From Micropruina sp. (GTDB taxonomy: Bacteria > Actinomycetota > Actinomycetes > Propionibacteriales > Propionibacteriaceae), in contig JADJTM010000002.1 of NCBI GenBank assembly GCA_016711205.1, positions 1,364,001 to 1,428,000 of the forward strand: a stretch of 64,000 bases of DNA. The letters run 5' to 3'. Below, one piece after another: positions 33,624-46,607 of the stretch. A program made the position numbers and the translations under genes. Positions within the stretch are counted from its first letter, which is position 1. Each line of letters starts with the position of its first letter. The notes beneath the pieces are model-generated. The model searched no databases and had not been told where the DNA came from. It saw nothing but the letters and a program-made list of their open reading frames with translations.

Positions 33624-34616
33624 TTGCACGTCACACCCACCGTCTGGACCATCACGATTCTGGCCACGCTGGCCCTGCTGGCGTTCGACCTGATCGTGAT
33701 CGGCCGGCGACCGCACGAGCCGTCCATGAGAGAGTGCTCGATCGCGATCAGCATCTACGTCGCGCTGGCGATCGCCTTCGGCATCGGTGTCTGGGTGGTT
33801 TCGGGCCCCCGCTTCGCCGGTGAGTTCTTCGCCGGCTGGCTCACCGAGTACAGCCTGAGCATCGACAACCTGTTCATCTTCGTGATCATCATGAGCAACC
33901 TGAGGGTGCCGAGAAAGTACCAGCAGTACGCGCTGATGGTCGGCATCGTGCTGGCGCTGCTGTTCCGCGGCATCTTCATCTGGCTGGGCGCTGCGGCGAT
34001 CGAACGGTTCTCGTGGATCTTCTTCGTGTTCGGCGCGTTCCTGATCTGGACGGCCTGGAACCTGTTCAGGGAGTACCTCAACCCCGAGGACGACGACGAG
34101 AAGACCGAGAACTTCGCCATGCGGTGGGTGAAGAACACCTTCCCCTCCACCGATGAGTACCACGGCACCAAGCTCACCATCGTGCAGGACGGCAAGCGGC
34201 TGATCACGCCGATGCTGTTCGTGATCATCGCGCTGGGCAGCACCGACCTGCTGTTCGCCCTCGACTCCATCCCGGCCATCTACGGCTTGACCCAGGAGCC
34301 CTTCCTGGTGTTCACCGCCAACGTGTTCGCGTTGATGGGTCTGCGCCAGCTGTACTTCCTGATCGGCGGGCTGCTGCAGCGCCTGGTCTACCTGTCGGTG
34401 GGTCTGTCGTTCATCCTGGCGTTCATCGGCGTCAAGCTGGTGCTGCACGCGATGCACGAGTACCACCTGGACGAGGCGTGGGGCATCAACGTCGACATTC
34501 CGATCTGGCTGTCGCTGATCGTGATCATCGGCACCCTGACCATCACCACGGTGGCGAGCCTGATCAAGTCCAAGCGTGACGCCGATCGCGAGCGGGCGCT
34601 CGACGGCCTGGCCTAG
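33624..34616 (+). CDS. TerC-family membrane protein, probable Mn2+ exporter
   Basis: A 330-aa integral membrane protein with about nine helices. Signature motifs EYSLSIDNLFIFVIIMSNL and GSTDLLFALDSIPAIYGLTQ supply the conserved acidic residues of the TerC/Alx family. Members export Mn2+, or protect exported enzymes from mismetallation. The upstream Mn riboswitch supports manganese over tellurite. The start is TTG 33624, preceded by GAGGAGG at 33610-33616. It converges on the metallo-hydrolase gene with 123 bp between. Confidence 0.9.
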   Translation: MHVTPTVWTITILATLALLAFDLIVIGRRPHEPSMRECSIAISIYVALAIAFGIGVWVVSGPRFAGEFFAGWLTEYSLSIDNLFIFVIIMSNLRVPRKYQQYALMVGIVLALLFRGIFIWLGAAAIERFSWIFFVFGAFLIWTAWNLFREYLNPEDDDEKTENFAMRWVKNTFPSTDEYHGTKLTIVQDGKRLITPMLFVIIALGSTDLLFALDSIPAIYGLTQEPFLVFTANVFALMGLRQLYFLIGGLLQRLVYLSVGLSFILAFIGVKLVLHAMHEYHLDEAWGINVDIPIWLSLIVIIGTLTITTVASLIKSKRDADRERALDGLA

Positions 34617-34739
34617 CTCTCGCCCCAGCTCCGGGGCCGCATTGCGAAGGCTGGGTGGGGGCTTCGGGTCGCGCTGCGCCCGGCGCGGTGCTGCTGCGGT
34701 GGTGAGCCGTTCGGCGAGCCGGCCCGATCGGACGGACTC

Positions 34740-35354
34740 TCACCAGCCGCGGGTTCGCCATTCGTCCAGGTGCGGACGCTCCGCGCCCAGCGTGGTGTCG
34801 TCGCCGTGACCCGGATGCACGATCGTGTTGTCGCCGAACCGGTCGAACAGCTTGGTCGTCACGTCGACGAGCAGCGTGTCGAAGTCGGCCGGCTTCCAGG
34901 TCTTTCCCAAACCCCCGGGAAAAAGGCTGTCGCCGGTGAACAGACGCACCGGACCGTCCGCGGGGGTGAGCGCCAGCGTGATCGAGCCCGGGGTGTGCCC
35001 GACCAGGCCGATCACCTCAAGGCGCACCGGACCGACCTCGATGGTGTCACCCGTCCACACCTCGCGGCACGTGACGCCGGTGGCTAAGGTGATCGCCCCC
35101 GCGTCCGGGGTTCCCGCGTAGGCCGGGGCTCCGGTGGCGGCCACCACCTGCGCCAGCGCTCCGATGTGGTCGTGATGACGGTGCGTGGTCACCACCCCGA
35201 CCACGTGGACGCGTTCCAGCTGCCGCAGCAGCACGTCCGGCTCGGCGGCCGCGTCGATCAGCAGAGCGTCATCGTCGTGGGTGAGCAGGTAGGCGTTGTT
35301 GTCCATGGGGCCGACCGACGTCTTCGCCAGCCGCACACCGTCTCCGATCAGCAT
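34740..35354 (-). CDS. Metallo-beta-lactamase-fold hydrolase (glyoxalase II-like)
   Basis: A 204-aa MBL-fold enzyme with the metal motif THRHHDHIGAL, second His in GHTPGSITLAL, Asp in FTGDSLFPGGLGKT and final HPGHGDDTT. It is similar to hydroxyacylglutathione hydrolase-like proteins; in actinomycetes the thiol would be mycothiol, which is inferred. ATG 35354 follows the stop of the maleylpyruvate-isomerase-like gene by 4 bp, so they form an operon. The same pair lies beside uvrA in related genomes. Confidence 0.86.
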   Translation of the reverse strand: MLIGDGVRLAKTSVGPMDNNAYLLTHDDDALLIDAAAEPDVLLRQLERVHVVGVVTTHRHHDHIGALAQVVAATGAPAYAGTPDAGAITLATGVTCREVWTGDTIEVGPVRLEVIGLVGHTPGSITLALTPADGPVRLFTGDSLFPGGLGKTWKPADFDTLLVDVTTKLFDRFGDNTIVHPGHGDDTTLGAERPHLDEWRTRGW

Positions 35355-35358
35355 GGCC

Positions 35359-36072
35359 TCATGATCGCAGGGCGAGCATGGGTGCGTCCGCACCTTCCTG
35401 GGCCGGTTCCGCGGATCGGCCCATCAGCCAGGACCATACGGCGGCATCATCACCCGCAACGGTGCGGGTGGGCTCACCCGAACCCAGTTGAGCGGTCACG
35501 CCGGAGGCGCTTTCCAGCCGCACGGACGGCAGGTCGGCATCGTCGGCATGCCACAGCAGGGCCCACTGCAGCAGCCAGCGGGCGGTGCCCTGTTCCAACC
35601 GGTCCACGCCGAACTCGCAGTTGAGGTCCAGATGATGCACCACGACCTCAGCCAACCGCGCCATCACCAGGTGGGCCATGGTGAGGTTCCGGCCCAGCAG
35701 TTGCACCTCGGCGGTGGGGTCTTCGACCTCGTCCAGCGTGCGCTCCAGCCGTCCGGCGGAGGTGTCGAGGCAGATCTGCAGCTCCAGGCCGGTCATGCTG
35801 GAGCCGTGTTCGATCGAGGCGATCCGCGCTGCCTCGTCCGGGTACAGCGCGGTGGTGCCGCCCTGCAGCGCGGCCCGGACTACTCCGGCAAGGGCGTCAG
35901 CATTGGCTGCCAGGTGGGTGGCCACTTGGGCTCGCGACCACCCCGGCAGTCCGCTGGGGCCGTTCCAGTCGTCGTCCGAGATGCCGATGGTGTCGCCGAG
36001 CAGCCGTTGCGTGGCCTCCTGCACGCGCTTGCGCAGCGTCTCCAGCGGTGCTGAAAACGTCTGTTCGGTCAT
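35359..36072 (-). CDS. Maleylpyruvate isomerase / DinB-family mycothiol-dependent protein
   Basis: A 237-aa protein of the actinobacterial maleylpyruvate isomerase family. It has an N-terminal four-helix metal-binding domain with LPGWSRAQVATHLAANADAL and VVHHLDLNCEFG providing likely His ligands, then a C-terminal SCP2-like domain. Family members act on mycothiol adducts; the real substrate here is unknown. ATG 36072 was chosen. It is the first gene of the operon with the MBL hydrolase and is divergent from uvrA across a 376-bp gap. Confidence 0.85.
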   Translation of the reverse strand: MTEQTFSAPLETLRKRVQEATQRLLGDTIGISDDDWNGPSGLPGWSRAQVATHLAANADALAGVVRAALQGGTTALYPDEAARIASIEHGSSMTGLELQICLDTSAGRLERTLDEVEDPTAEVQLLGRNLTMAHLVMARLAEVVVHHLDLNCEFGVDRLEQGTARWLLQWALLWHADDADLPSVRLESASGVTAQLGSGEPTRTVAGDDAAVWSWLMGRSAEPAQEGADAPMLALRS

Positions 36073-36195
36073 GACGCCACTTTAGGGCCGGATCCACCGA
36101 TTCCGCTTGCGGCGCAGCCCCATCCGAGCGTCCAGACGGCCGTTCGCCATGTTGTTGTTGATATGGCTGGGCCAACTGCGAGCCCGGAGCGGATG

Positions 36196-36256
36196 CGCCA
36201 CTTTGTGGTTGGTATTAATACCCCCCGGGGGTGTTGATATCAACAACAAAGTGGCG
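36196..36256. repeat. Long imperfect inverted repeat in the uvrA upstream region
   Basis: Arms of 30 bp (36196-36225 and 36227-36256, about 25 of 30 paired) start and end CGCCACTTTGT/ACAAAGTGGCG and meet at a CCCCCCGGGGG centre. Each arm contains its own perfect 12-bp palindrome, GGTATTAATACC and GTTGATATCAAC; a further GTTGATAT half lies at 36157-36164. The patch is far more AT-rich than its surroundings. The rest of this 376-bp gap (36073-36448) holds the uvrA promoter and nothing else recognisable. Confidence 0.8.
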
Positions 36257-36435
36257 GTAGCCCCATACCGGGTGGCCCACCTGGTCCCAGGGCCCGTCAT
36301 AACCACCAGAACCCGGCGATCGGCGTGCGAGAGGCACGCGACGCCCGCTCCGACCTCAGGCATCCTCGGCTCCGGGATGGCTGCCGTCCGAGCCTGCCCG
36401 CCAGAGCCGGTGCAGGAACTGTCAGGGGCAGCGCA

Positions 36436-36441
36436 TAGCAT
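36436..36441 (+). promoter_or_regulatory. -10 element for leaderless uvrA transcript
   Basis: TAGCAT ends 7 nt before GTG 36449. An ATG nine bases upstream (36440) overlaps the hexamer, so the GTG is preferred as start. Confidence 0.6.
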
Positions 36442-36448
36442 GATCGCC

Positions 36449-39363
<2,915 letters not shown>

Positions 39364-39364
<1 letters not shown>

Positions 39365-41310
39365 TGGCCGAGCCCGAGAGCTACCGGCCCGCCACGGGCA
39401 CCATTCCGACCCAACCGGGCGTCTACCGGTTCAGCGACGCCGCGGGCCGGGTGATCTACGTGGGCAAAGCGGTCAACCTGCGGCAGCGACTCACGTCCTA
39501 CTTCGCCGACCCCGCCCTGCTGCACTTTCGCACCCGCACCATGGTGCGCACCGCCGCCGGGGTCGAGTGGACGGTGGTGCGCAACGAACTCGAGGCGCTG
39601 CAGCTCGAATACACCTGGATCAAGCAGCACGACCCCCGCTTCAACGTCAAATACCGCGACGACAAGTCGTACCCCTGGATGGCGGTGACCTGGTCCGAGG
39701 AATACCCGACCGTCTACGTCGGGCGCGGCAAGAAACGCAAGGGCACCCGCTACTTCGGCCCGTACGCGCACGCCTGGGCGATCCGCGAGACCCTCGACCC
39801 ACTGCTGCGCGCCTTCCCGATGCGCTCGTGCACCAACGGTGTGTTCCGGGCCGCGGCCGCGTCCGGGCGACCCTGCCTGCTCGGCTACATCGGCAAATGC
39901 GCCGCGCCGTGCGTGGGTCGCGTCGGGCCGGACGAACACCGCGCCCTCGCGCAGGACGTCTGCGATTTTCTGGCCGGCCGCACCACCACCCTGCTCCGGC
40001 GGCTCGAACGGCAGATGCGCGAGGCGTCCGAAAACCTCGAGTTCGAGAAGGCGGCGGTGCTGCGCGACCAGTTGCACGCGCTGCGGCAGGCCACCGAGAG
40101 CAACGCCATCGTGCTGGGCGACGGCACCGACGCCGACGTGATCGCGCTGGCCGAAGACCCGCTCGAGGTTGCCGTGCAGATCTTCCACGTGCGCGACGGA
40201 CGGGTCCGCGGCCAGCGCGCCTGGGTGGCCGACCGCACCGACGACACCGACACCGGGGGCCTGATCGAGACGTTCCTGCTGCAGCTCTACGGCGATGTGG
40301 ACGGCACCGAGGTGCCGCCCGAGATCCTGGTGCCCGTGGTGCCGTCCACCGGCGGCCTGATCGCCGATTTGCTCACCGAGTCGCGCGGCGCCCGGGTGGT
40401 GATCCGCACCCCACGGCGCGGCGACAAGAAGACCCTGATGCAGACGGTGGCCCGCAATGCCGGCGAGGCACTGGCCCTGCACAAGACCCGCCGGGCCAGC
40501 GACCTGTCCACCCGTAATCGCGCCCTGGAAGAGATTCAGCAGGCGCTCGAACTAGCCACCGTGCCGCTGCGCATCGAGTGCTATGACGTGTCGCACCTGC
40601 AGGGCACCGAGATCGTCGCGTCGATGGTGGTCTTCGAGGACGGCCTGGCCCGCAAGAGCGACTATCGCCGGTTCGTCATCCGCGGCATCGACGGCTCCAA
40701 CGATGTGGCGGCTATCGACGAGGTGATCACCCGCCGGTTCCGGCGGCTGCTTGACGAGCAGGGCGGCGGTGACGAAGGCCCGCTGTTGATCGACCCCACC
40801 ACCGGTGCCGCCCGCAAGTTCGCCTATGCGCCGGGTCTGGTGGTGGTGGACGGTGGCGCCCCCCAGGTGGCCGCCGCGGCGCAGGCGCTGGCGGCACTGG
40901 GCATCACCGACATTCCCGTGATCGGCCTGGCCAAGCGGCTCGAAGAGGTGTGGCTGCCGGGCGAGGACTTCCCGTTGATCCTGCCGCGCACCAGCGAGGG
41001 CCTGTACCTGCTGCAGCGCGTCCGTGACGAGGCGCACCGCTTCGCCATCACCCATCATCGGGGCCGGCGCAGTGCGTCCATGGTCGAATCGGTGCTCGAC
41101 GCGGTGCCCGGCCTGGGCGAGGTGCGGCGCAGAACGCTGCTGAAGCACTTCGGTTCGCTGAAGAAGCTGCGGGCCGCGTCCGTGGACGACCTGGCGCAGG
41201 TACCCGGCATCGGCCCCCGGCTGGCGGCGGTGATTCTCGAGGCGCTGGCACAGCCCGTCGCCGAGTCGGTCAACCTGACCACCGGCGAGGTGCTCGACGG
41301 GGCGCCATAA
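39364..41310 (+). CDS. uvrC: Excinuclease ABC subunit C
   Basis: A 648-aa dual-incision nuclease. The N-terminal GIY-YIG domain (GVYRFSDAAGRVIYVGKAVN) makes the 3' cut. A Cys-rich linker (CLLGYIGKCAAPC) and a UVR UvrB-binding domain (NLEFEKAAVLRDQLHAL) follow, then an RNase H-like domain (RIECYDVSHLQGTEIVASM) for the 5' cut and C-terminal helix-hairpin-helix motifs (AVPGLGEVRRRTLLKHFGS, VPGIGPRLA). ATG 39364 shares its A with the uvrA stop. Adjacency of uvrA and uvrC with rapZ-yvcK-whiA is typical of actinomycetes. Confidence 0.96.
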
Positions 41311-41311
41311 T
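41306..41311 (+). promoter_or_regulatory. -10 element for leaderless rapZ transcript
   Basis: CATAAT overlaps the uvrC stop codon (TAA 41308-41310) and ends 6 nt before ATG 41318. An internal promoter for rapZ-yvcK is likely besides readthrough from uvrC. Confidence 0.5.
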
Positions 41312-41317
41312 GACCCC

Positions 41318-42187
41318 ATGAGCACCAGCACGCAGGCGCTGCGCTTCGTGATCGTCACCGGCATGTCCGGTGCGGGTCGTCGCACCGCCTGCCACACGCT
41401 CGAAGACCTCGGCTGGTACGTGGTCGACAACCTGCCGCCGCAGCTGTTGCCCGACCTGGCGCAGATCGCTCGCGAGAAGGACTTTCACCGGGTCGCGGTC
41501 GGCCTGGACGTGCGCACCCGGTCGGCCTTCCAGCAGATCCCGTCCGCCTTCGACGCGCTCGGCCGGGCCGGGGTGGTGCCGCAGATCCTGTTTCTGGACG
41601 CCGCCGACGAGGCCATCGTGCGCCGGCAGGAGTCGGTGCGCCGGCCACTTCCGTTGCAGGGCGAGGGGCGGCTGCTGGACGGTGCCGCCCGCGAACGCGA
41701 CCTGCTGGCCAGCCTGCGGGCCTCCGCCGACCTGGTGATCGACACCTCCGGCCTGAACGTGCACCAGCTGTCCGATCGGGTGGCGCAGGTGTTCGGCTCG
41801 CACGACGACCCCGACCTCGCCTTCACGCTGTTGTCGTTCGGCTTCAAGAACGGCGTGCCGATCGACGCCGACATGGTGTTCGACGTCCGCTTTCTGCCCA
41901 ATCCGCACTGGGTGCCCGACCTGCGGCCGCAGACCGGCCTGTCCCAGGCGGTGTCCAGCTACGTGCTGGGCCACGCCGAGGCGACGGCCTTTCTCGAATG
42001 CGCCACTCAACTGCTCACCGTGGTGAAGCCGGGCTACATCCGCGAGGGCAAGCGACTCGCCACCGTCGGCGTCGGCTGCACCGGGGGCAAGCACCGCAGT
42101 ACCGCCATGGCAATCGAACTGGCCCGGCGGTTGCGCGAGGCCGGCATCGCCACCCAGGTGCTGCATCGGGATCTGGGCAAGGAGTGA
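41318..42187 (+). CDS. rapZ: RapZ/YvcJ-family P-loop nucleotide-binding protein
   Basis: A 289-aa protein with an N-terminal kinase-like P-loop domain (VTGMSGAGRRTACHTLEDLG) and a C-terminal domain containing DVRFLPNPHWVPDLRPQTG and VGVGCTGGKHRSTAMA. In the loop GAGRR stands where GAGKS is found in proteobacteria; Arg here is usual for actinobacterial members. E. coli RapZ controls glmS small-RNA decay, but that pathway is not expected here, so the role may be in cell-wall or carbon metabolism. The stop overlaps the next gene. Confidence 0.9.
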   Translation: MSTSTQALRFVIVTGMSGAGRRTACHTLEDLGWYVVDNLPPQLLPDLAQIAREKDFHRVAVGLDVRTRSAFQQIPSAFDALGRAGVVPQILFLDAADEAIVRRQESVRRPLPLQGEGRLLDGAARERDLLASLRASADLVIDTSGLNVHQLSDRVAQVFGSHDDPDLAFTLLSFGFKNGVPIDADMVFDVRFLPNPHWVPDLRPQTGLSQAVSSYVLGHAEATAFLECATQLLTVVKPGYIREGKRLATVGVGCTGGKHRSTAMAIELARRLREAGIATQVLHRDLGKE

Positions 42188-43137
42188 GGGCGCGGCGCAA
42201 ACGTCCCGCCGTGGTGGCGTTCGGCGGCGGGCACGGGCTCTATGCGGCGCTCAGTGCGCTGCGCTACCTGACCACCCGCCTGACCGCGGTGGTCACCGTA
42301 GCCGACGACGGCGGCTCGTCCGGACGGCTGCGCGAAGAGTTCGACATTCTGCCGCCCGGCGACCTGCGCATGGCGTTGGCTGCACTGTGCGGTGACGACG
42401 AGGTGGGCCAGACCTGGGCGGCGGTGCTGCAGTCGCGGTTCGGCGGCACCGGTCCGCTGGCCGGGCACGCGATCGGCAACCTGCTGATCGCCGGGCTGTG
42501 GCAGCAGTTGCCCGACCCGGTGGCGGGCCTCGACATGGTGGGGGAGTTGCTGCGCACGCGGGGCCGGGTGCTGCCGATGGCCGCGGTGCCGCTCATCATC
42601 GAGGCGGACGTGTTCGGCGCCGACCCGGCGTACCCCGACGAGCTGTCGGTGCTGCGCGGGCAGGCGACGGTGGCCAAGACCGAGGGCGAGGTGCGTACCG
42701 TCCGGCTGGTGCCCGATCGCCCGGCGGCGAGACCCGAGGTGGTGGCGAGCGTGCTGGCCGCCGATCATCTGGTGCTCGGCCCCGGCTCGTGGTTCACTTC
42801 CGTGATTCCCCACCTGCTGGTCCCCGAGTTGGCCGAGGCGATCCTGGCCTCGAAGGCGCAGCGCATTCTGACCATGAACCTGGTGCCCGCCGACGAGACC
42901 CACGGCTTTCAGGCCTCGCGTCATCTCGAGGTGCTGGCCGACCACTGCCCGCGACTGCGGCTCGACGTGGTGCTGGTCGATCCGAGCTTCGCGCAGGACG
43001 ATCCGCCGCTGGAGCGTTATGCGCGTTCGCTGGGGGCTCGGCTGGTGGTGGAGAATGTGCGGATGCGCGACGGTTCCCCGCGGCACGACCCGCACCGCCT
43101 GGCCGCCGTCTACGCCGAACTGCTGAACAAGAGTTGA
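42184..43137 (+). CDS. yvcK: Gluconeogenesis factor YvcK/CuvA (CofD-like)
   Basis: A 317-aa protein of the UPF0052/CofD-like superfamily. VVAFGGGHGLYAALSALRYL and TVADDGGSSGRLREEFDILP form the nucleotide-sugar site; LVLGPGSWFTSVIPHLLVP is also diagnostic. Homologues bind UDP-sugars and support cell-wall synthesis on gluconeogenic carbon sources. GTG 42184 overlaps the rapZ stop (GTGA). The neighbourhood rapZ-yvcK-whiA is a conserved trio. A few Arg/Lys precede the fold. Confidence 0.92.
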   Translation: MRARRKRPAVVAFGGGHGLYAALSALRYLTTRLTAVVTVADDGGSSGRLREEFDILPPGDLRMALAALCGDDEVGQTWAAVLQSRFGGTGPLAGHAIGNLLIAGLWQQLPDPVAGLDMVGELLRTRGRVLPMAAVPLIIEADVFGADPAYPDELSVLRGQATVAKTEGEVRTVRLVPDRPAARPEVVASVLAADHLVLGPGSWFTSVIPHLLVPELAEAILASKAQRILTMNLVPADETHGFQASRHLEVLADHCPRLRLDVVLVDPSFAQDDPPLERYARSLGARLVVENVRMRDGSPRHDPHRLAAVYAELLNKS

Positions 43138-43192
43138 GCGCCTCTCACTCGAGGCACCCGAAGTGACAAACCTGACAGGTAAGGACGTACCC

Positions 43193-44179
43193 ATGGCGAT
43201 GACCCAGCAGGTCAAGGCAGAGCTGGCCACCGTTGCGGTGACCAAGCCGGCCTGCCGACGCGCGGAGGTGGCGGCCACGCTACGTTTCGCCGGCGGCCTG
43301 CATCTTGCCGGCGGCCGCATCGTGGTCGAGGCTGAACTCGACACCGGCGGCGCCGCACGCCGACTGCGTACGGCGATCGCCGACCTGTTCGGGTTCACCT
43401 CCGAGTTCGTGGTGGTCACCTCGTCCGGGCTGCGTCGCGGCACCCGCTACATCGTGCGGCTGATCCGCGACGGCGAGTCGCTGGCGCGCCAGACCGGCCT
43501 GATCGACAACCGTGGACGACCCGTGCGCGGGCTGCCGTCCGGCATCGTCAGCGGCGGACTGGACGTGGCCACTGCAGCCTGGCGCGGCGCGTTCCTGGCC
43601 CACGGATCATTGACCGAGCCGGGCCGATCGATGGCGCTCGAGATCACCTGCCCGGGCTCGGAGGCGGCGCTGGCGCTGGTCGGTGCGGCCCGGCGGCTGA
43701 GCATCCCCGCGAAGGCGCGCGAGGTGCGCGGGGTGGACCGGGTGGTGATCCGCGACGGTGACGCGATCGCCGCCATGCTCACCCGGCTCGGTGCGCACGA
43801 GTCCCTGCTGGCCTGGGAGGAGCGCCGCATCCGGCGCGAGGTGCGCGCATCCGCCAACCGGCTGGCCAATTTCGACGACGCCAACCTGCGTCGCTCGGCA
43901 CGGGCGGCCGTCGCTGCCGGGGCTCGGGTGGAGCGGGCGCTGGAGATTCTGGGCGACGACATTCCGGAACATCTCAAGGTGGCGGGGCTGCTGCGGCTGC
44001 AGAACAAGCAGGCCTCTCTGGAAGAACTCGGTCAGCTGCCTCAGCCATCGTTGACCAAGGACGCCGTGGCCGCCCGCATCAGGCGGCTGCTGGCGACCGC
44101 CGACAAGCGCGCCACCGAACTGGGAGTCGCGTCGACCGAGGCCAGTCTCTCGGCCGAGATGATCGAGGATCGCGACTGA
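43193..44179 (+). CDS. whiA: Sporulation/division regulator WhiA
   Basis: A 328-aa DNA-binding protein. It has an N-terminal degenerate LAGLIDADG homing-endonuclease-like fold (AATLRFAGGLHLAGGRIVVE, FLAHGSLTEPGRSMALEITC) and a C-terminal HTH (KVAGLLRLQNKQASLEELGQ). In Streptomyces it works with WhiB to switch on division genes such as ftsZ; in non-sporulating actinomycetes its role is less clear. ATG 43193 has AAGGA at 43181-43185. An in-frame ATG follows two codons later. It lies 55 bp after yvcK. Confidence 0.94.
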   Translation: MAMTQQVKAELATVAVTKPACRRAEVAATLRFAGGLHLAGGRIVVEAELDTGGAARRLRTAIADLFGFTSEFVVVTSSGLRRGTRYIVRLIRDGESLARQTGLIDNRGRPVRGLPSGIVSGGLDVATAAWRGAFLAHGSLTEPGRSMALEITCPGSEAALALVGAARRLSIPAKAREVRGVDRVVIRDGDAIAAMLTRLGAHESLLAWEERRIRREVRASANRLANFDDANLRRSARAAVAAGARVERALEILGDDIPEHLKVAGLLRLQNKQASLEELGQLPQPSLTKDAVAARIRRLLATADKRATELGVASTEASLSAEMIEDRD

Positions 44180-44276
44180 AGATTGCCGATTCCACATGCT
44201 GTCACCTGTGTTCGGCGCCTCCTGACCAGCGTGCGATACCGGCTTTCGATAGTGGGTTCACGCGCCGCTCTTTGTC

Positions 44277-44282
44277 TATAGA
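44277..44282 (+). promoter_or_regulatory. Candidate -10 of the gap-pgk-tpiA operon
   Basis: TATAGA in the 168-bp gap before gap, with GGTTCA about 17 bp upstream as a poor -35. It would give a leader of about 60 nt containing AAGGGG. Confidence 0.45.
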
Positions 44283-44347
44283 GTGAGAGCCGTCCACCCT
44301 TGCCTGCGCCTGGGCGCGGGCATAACTCAACGAAGGGGAACCATCAC

Positions 44348-45352
<1,005 letters not shown>

Positions 45353-45394
45353 TCGTCCCCTCTCACCGAACAACAGAAACAAGGAAGGCCGAAG

Positions 45395-46606
45395 GTGAAG
45401 TCAGTACAGGACCTTGGTGATCTGAAGGGCAAGCGGGTGCTGATCCGCTGCGACTTCAACGTGCCGCTCGACGGCGACACGATCACCGACGACGGACGGA
45501 TCAAGGCGGCGCTGCCGACCCTGACCCAACTGAAGGACGCCGGCGCGAAGGTCATCGTGCTGGCTCACCTCGGCCGACCCAAAGGCGCCCCCGAGCCCAA
45601 GTACTCGGTGGCTCCTGCTGCCAAGAGGCTCGGAGAGCTGATCGGTGCGGAGGTCAAGCTGGCCTCCGACACCGCCGGCCCCGGAGCCGAAGAGACCGTC
45701 GCCGGCCTGGCCGACGGCGAGATCTGCCTGCTCGAGAACGTCCGCTTCGAGCCGGGTGAGACCTCCAAGGTCGACGCCGAGCGCGAGGCGCTGGCCGAAA
45801 AGTGGGCTGCGCTGGCCGACGTGTTCGTCTCCGACGGGTTCGGCGTCGTGCACCGCAAGCAGGCCAGCGTCTACGACGTCGCCAAGCTGCTGCCGCACGC
45901 CGCCGGCACGCTGGTCAAGAAAGAGGTCGACGTCTTCAGCAAGGTGCTGAAGAACCCCGAGCGTCCGTTCGTGGTGGTGCTCGGCGGCGCAAAGGTCGCC
46001 GACAAGCTGGCCGTGATCGAGAACCTGCTCAAGATCGCCGACACCCTGGTCGTCGGCGGGGGCATGGCCTACACGTTCCTGGCCGCCCAGGGCCACGAGG
46101 TCGGCAAGTCGCTGCTCGACACCGACAGCCTCGACATCTGCAAGGGCTACCTGGCCACGGCGCAGGCCGAGGGCAAGCAGATCCTGCTGCCGGTCGACGT
46201 CCGGGTTGCCGCGGGCATGGACTTCGGCGCCCGCACGGTCGATGGCCCCGTCACCGTGGTCGCGGCCGACGCGATCCCCGCTGACCAGTTGGGCCTCGAC
46301 ATCGGCCCTGAGACCGAGTTGCAGTTCGCCGACGCGATCAGGTCGGCCAAGACGGTGGTCTGGAACGGCCCGATGGGCGTGTTCGAGATCGACGAACTGG
46401 CCAAGGGCACCGCCGCGGTCGCCCAAGCGCTCACCGAGGTCGACGGCCTCAGCGTGGTCGGCGGTGGCGACTCCGCCGCGGCCGTGCGCGACCTGGGCCA
46501 CGACGACAGCGAGTTCGGTCACATCTCCACGGGCGGCGGCGCTTCACTGGAGTATCTCGAAGGCAAAGAACTGCCGGGCATCTCGGTGCTCGAGGAAGGC
46601 AACTGA
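45395..46606 (+). CDS. pgk: Phosphoglycerate kinase
   Basis: A 403-aa enzyme making ATP from 1,3-bisphosphoglycerate. RVLIRCDFNVPLDGDTITDD, VLAHLGRPKGAPEPKYS, FVVVLGGAKVADKLAVI and GGGDSAAAVRDLG are all typical. GTG 45395 is preceded by AAGGAAGG. It follows gap by 42 bp and runs almost directly into tpiA. Confidence 0.97.
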   Translation: MKSVQDLGDLKGKRVLIRCDFNVPLDGDTITDDGRIKAALPTLTQLKDAGAKVIVLAHLGRPKGAPEPKYSVAPAAKRLGELIGAEVKLASDTAGPGAEETVAGLADGEICLLENVRFEPGETSKVDAEREALAEKWAALADVFVSDGFGVVHRKQASVYDVAKLLPHAAGTLVKKEVDVFSKVLKNPERPFVVVLGGAKVADKLAVIENLLKIADTLVVGGGMAYTFLAAQGHEVGKSLLDTDSLDICKGYLATAQAEGKQILLPVDVRVAAGMDFGARTVDGPVTVVAADAIPADQLGLDIGPETELQFADAIRSAKTVVWNGPMGVFEIDELAKGTAAVAQALTEVDGLSVVGGGDSAAAVRDLGHDDSEFGHISTGGGASLEYLEGKELPGISVLEEGN

Positions 46607-46607
46607 C

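Noticed and set aside
31300..36448. LexA/SOS boxes upstream of uvrB and uvrA
   Set aside because: No GAAC-N4-GTTC-type palindrome was found within the upstream regions; the promoters look like plain leaderless ones.
41342..41402. GAGRR in the RapZ P-loop as a damaged Walker A
   Set aside because: Actinobacterial RapZ proteins commonly carry Arg at this position, so it is a clade trait rather than a defect.
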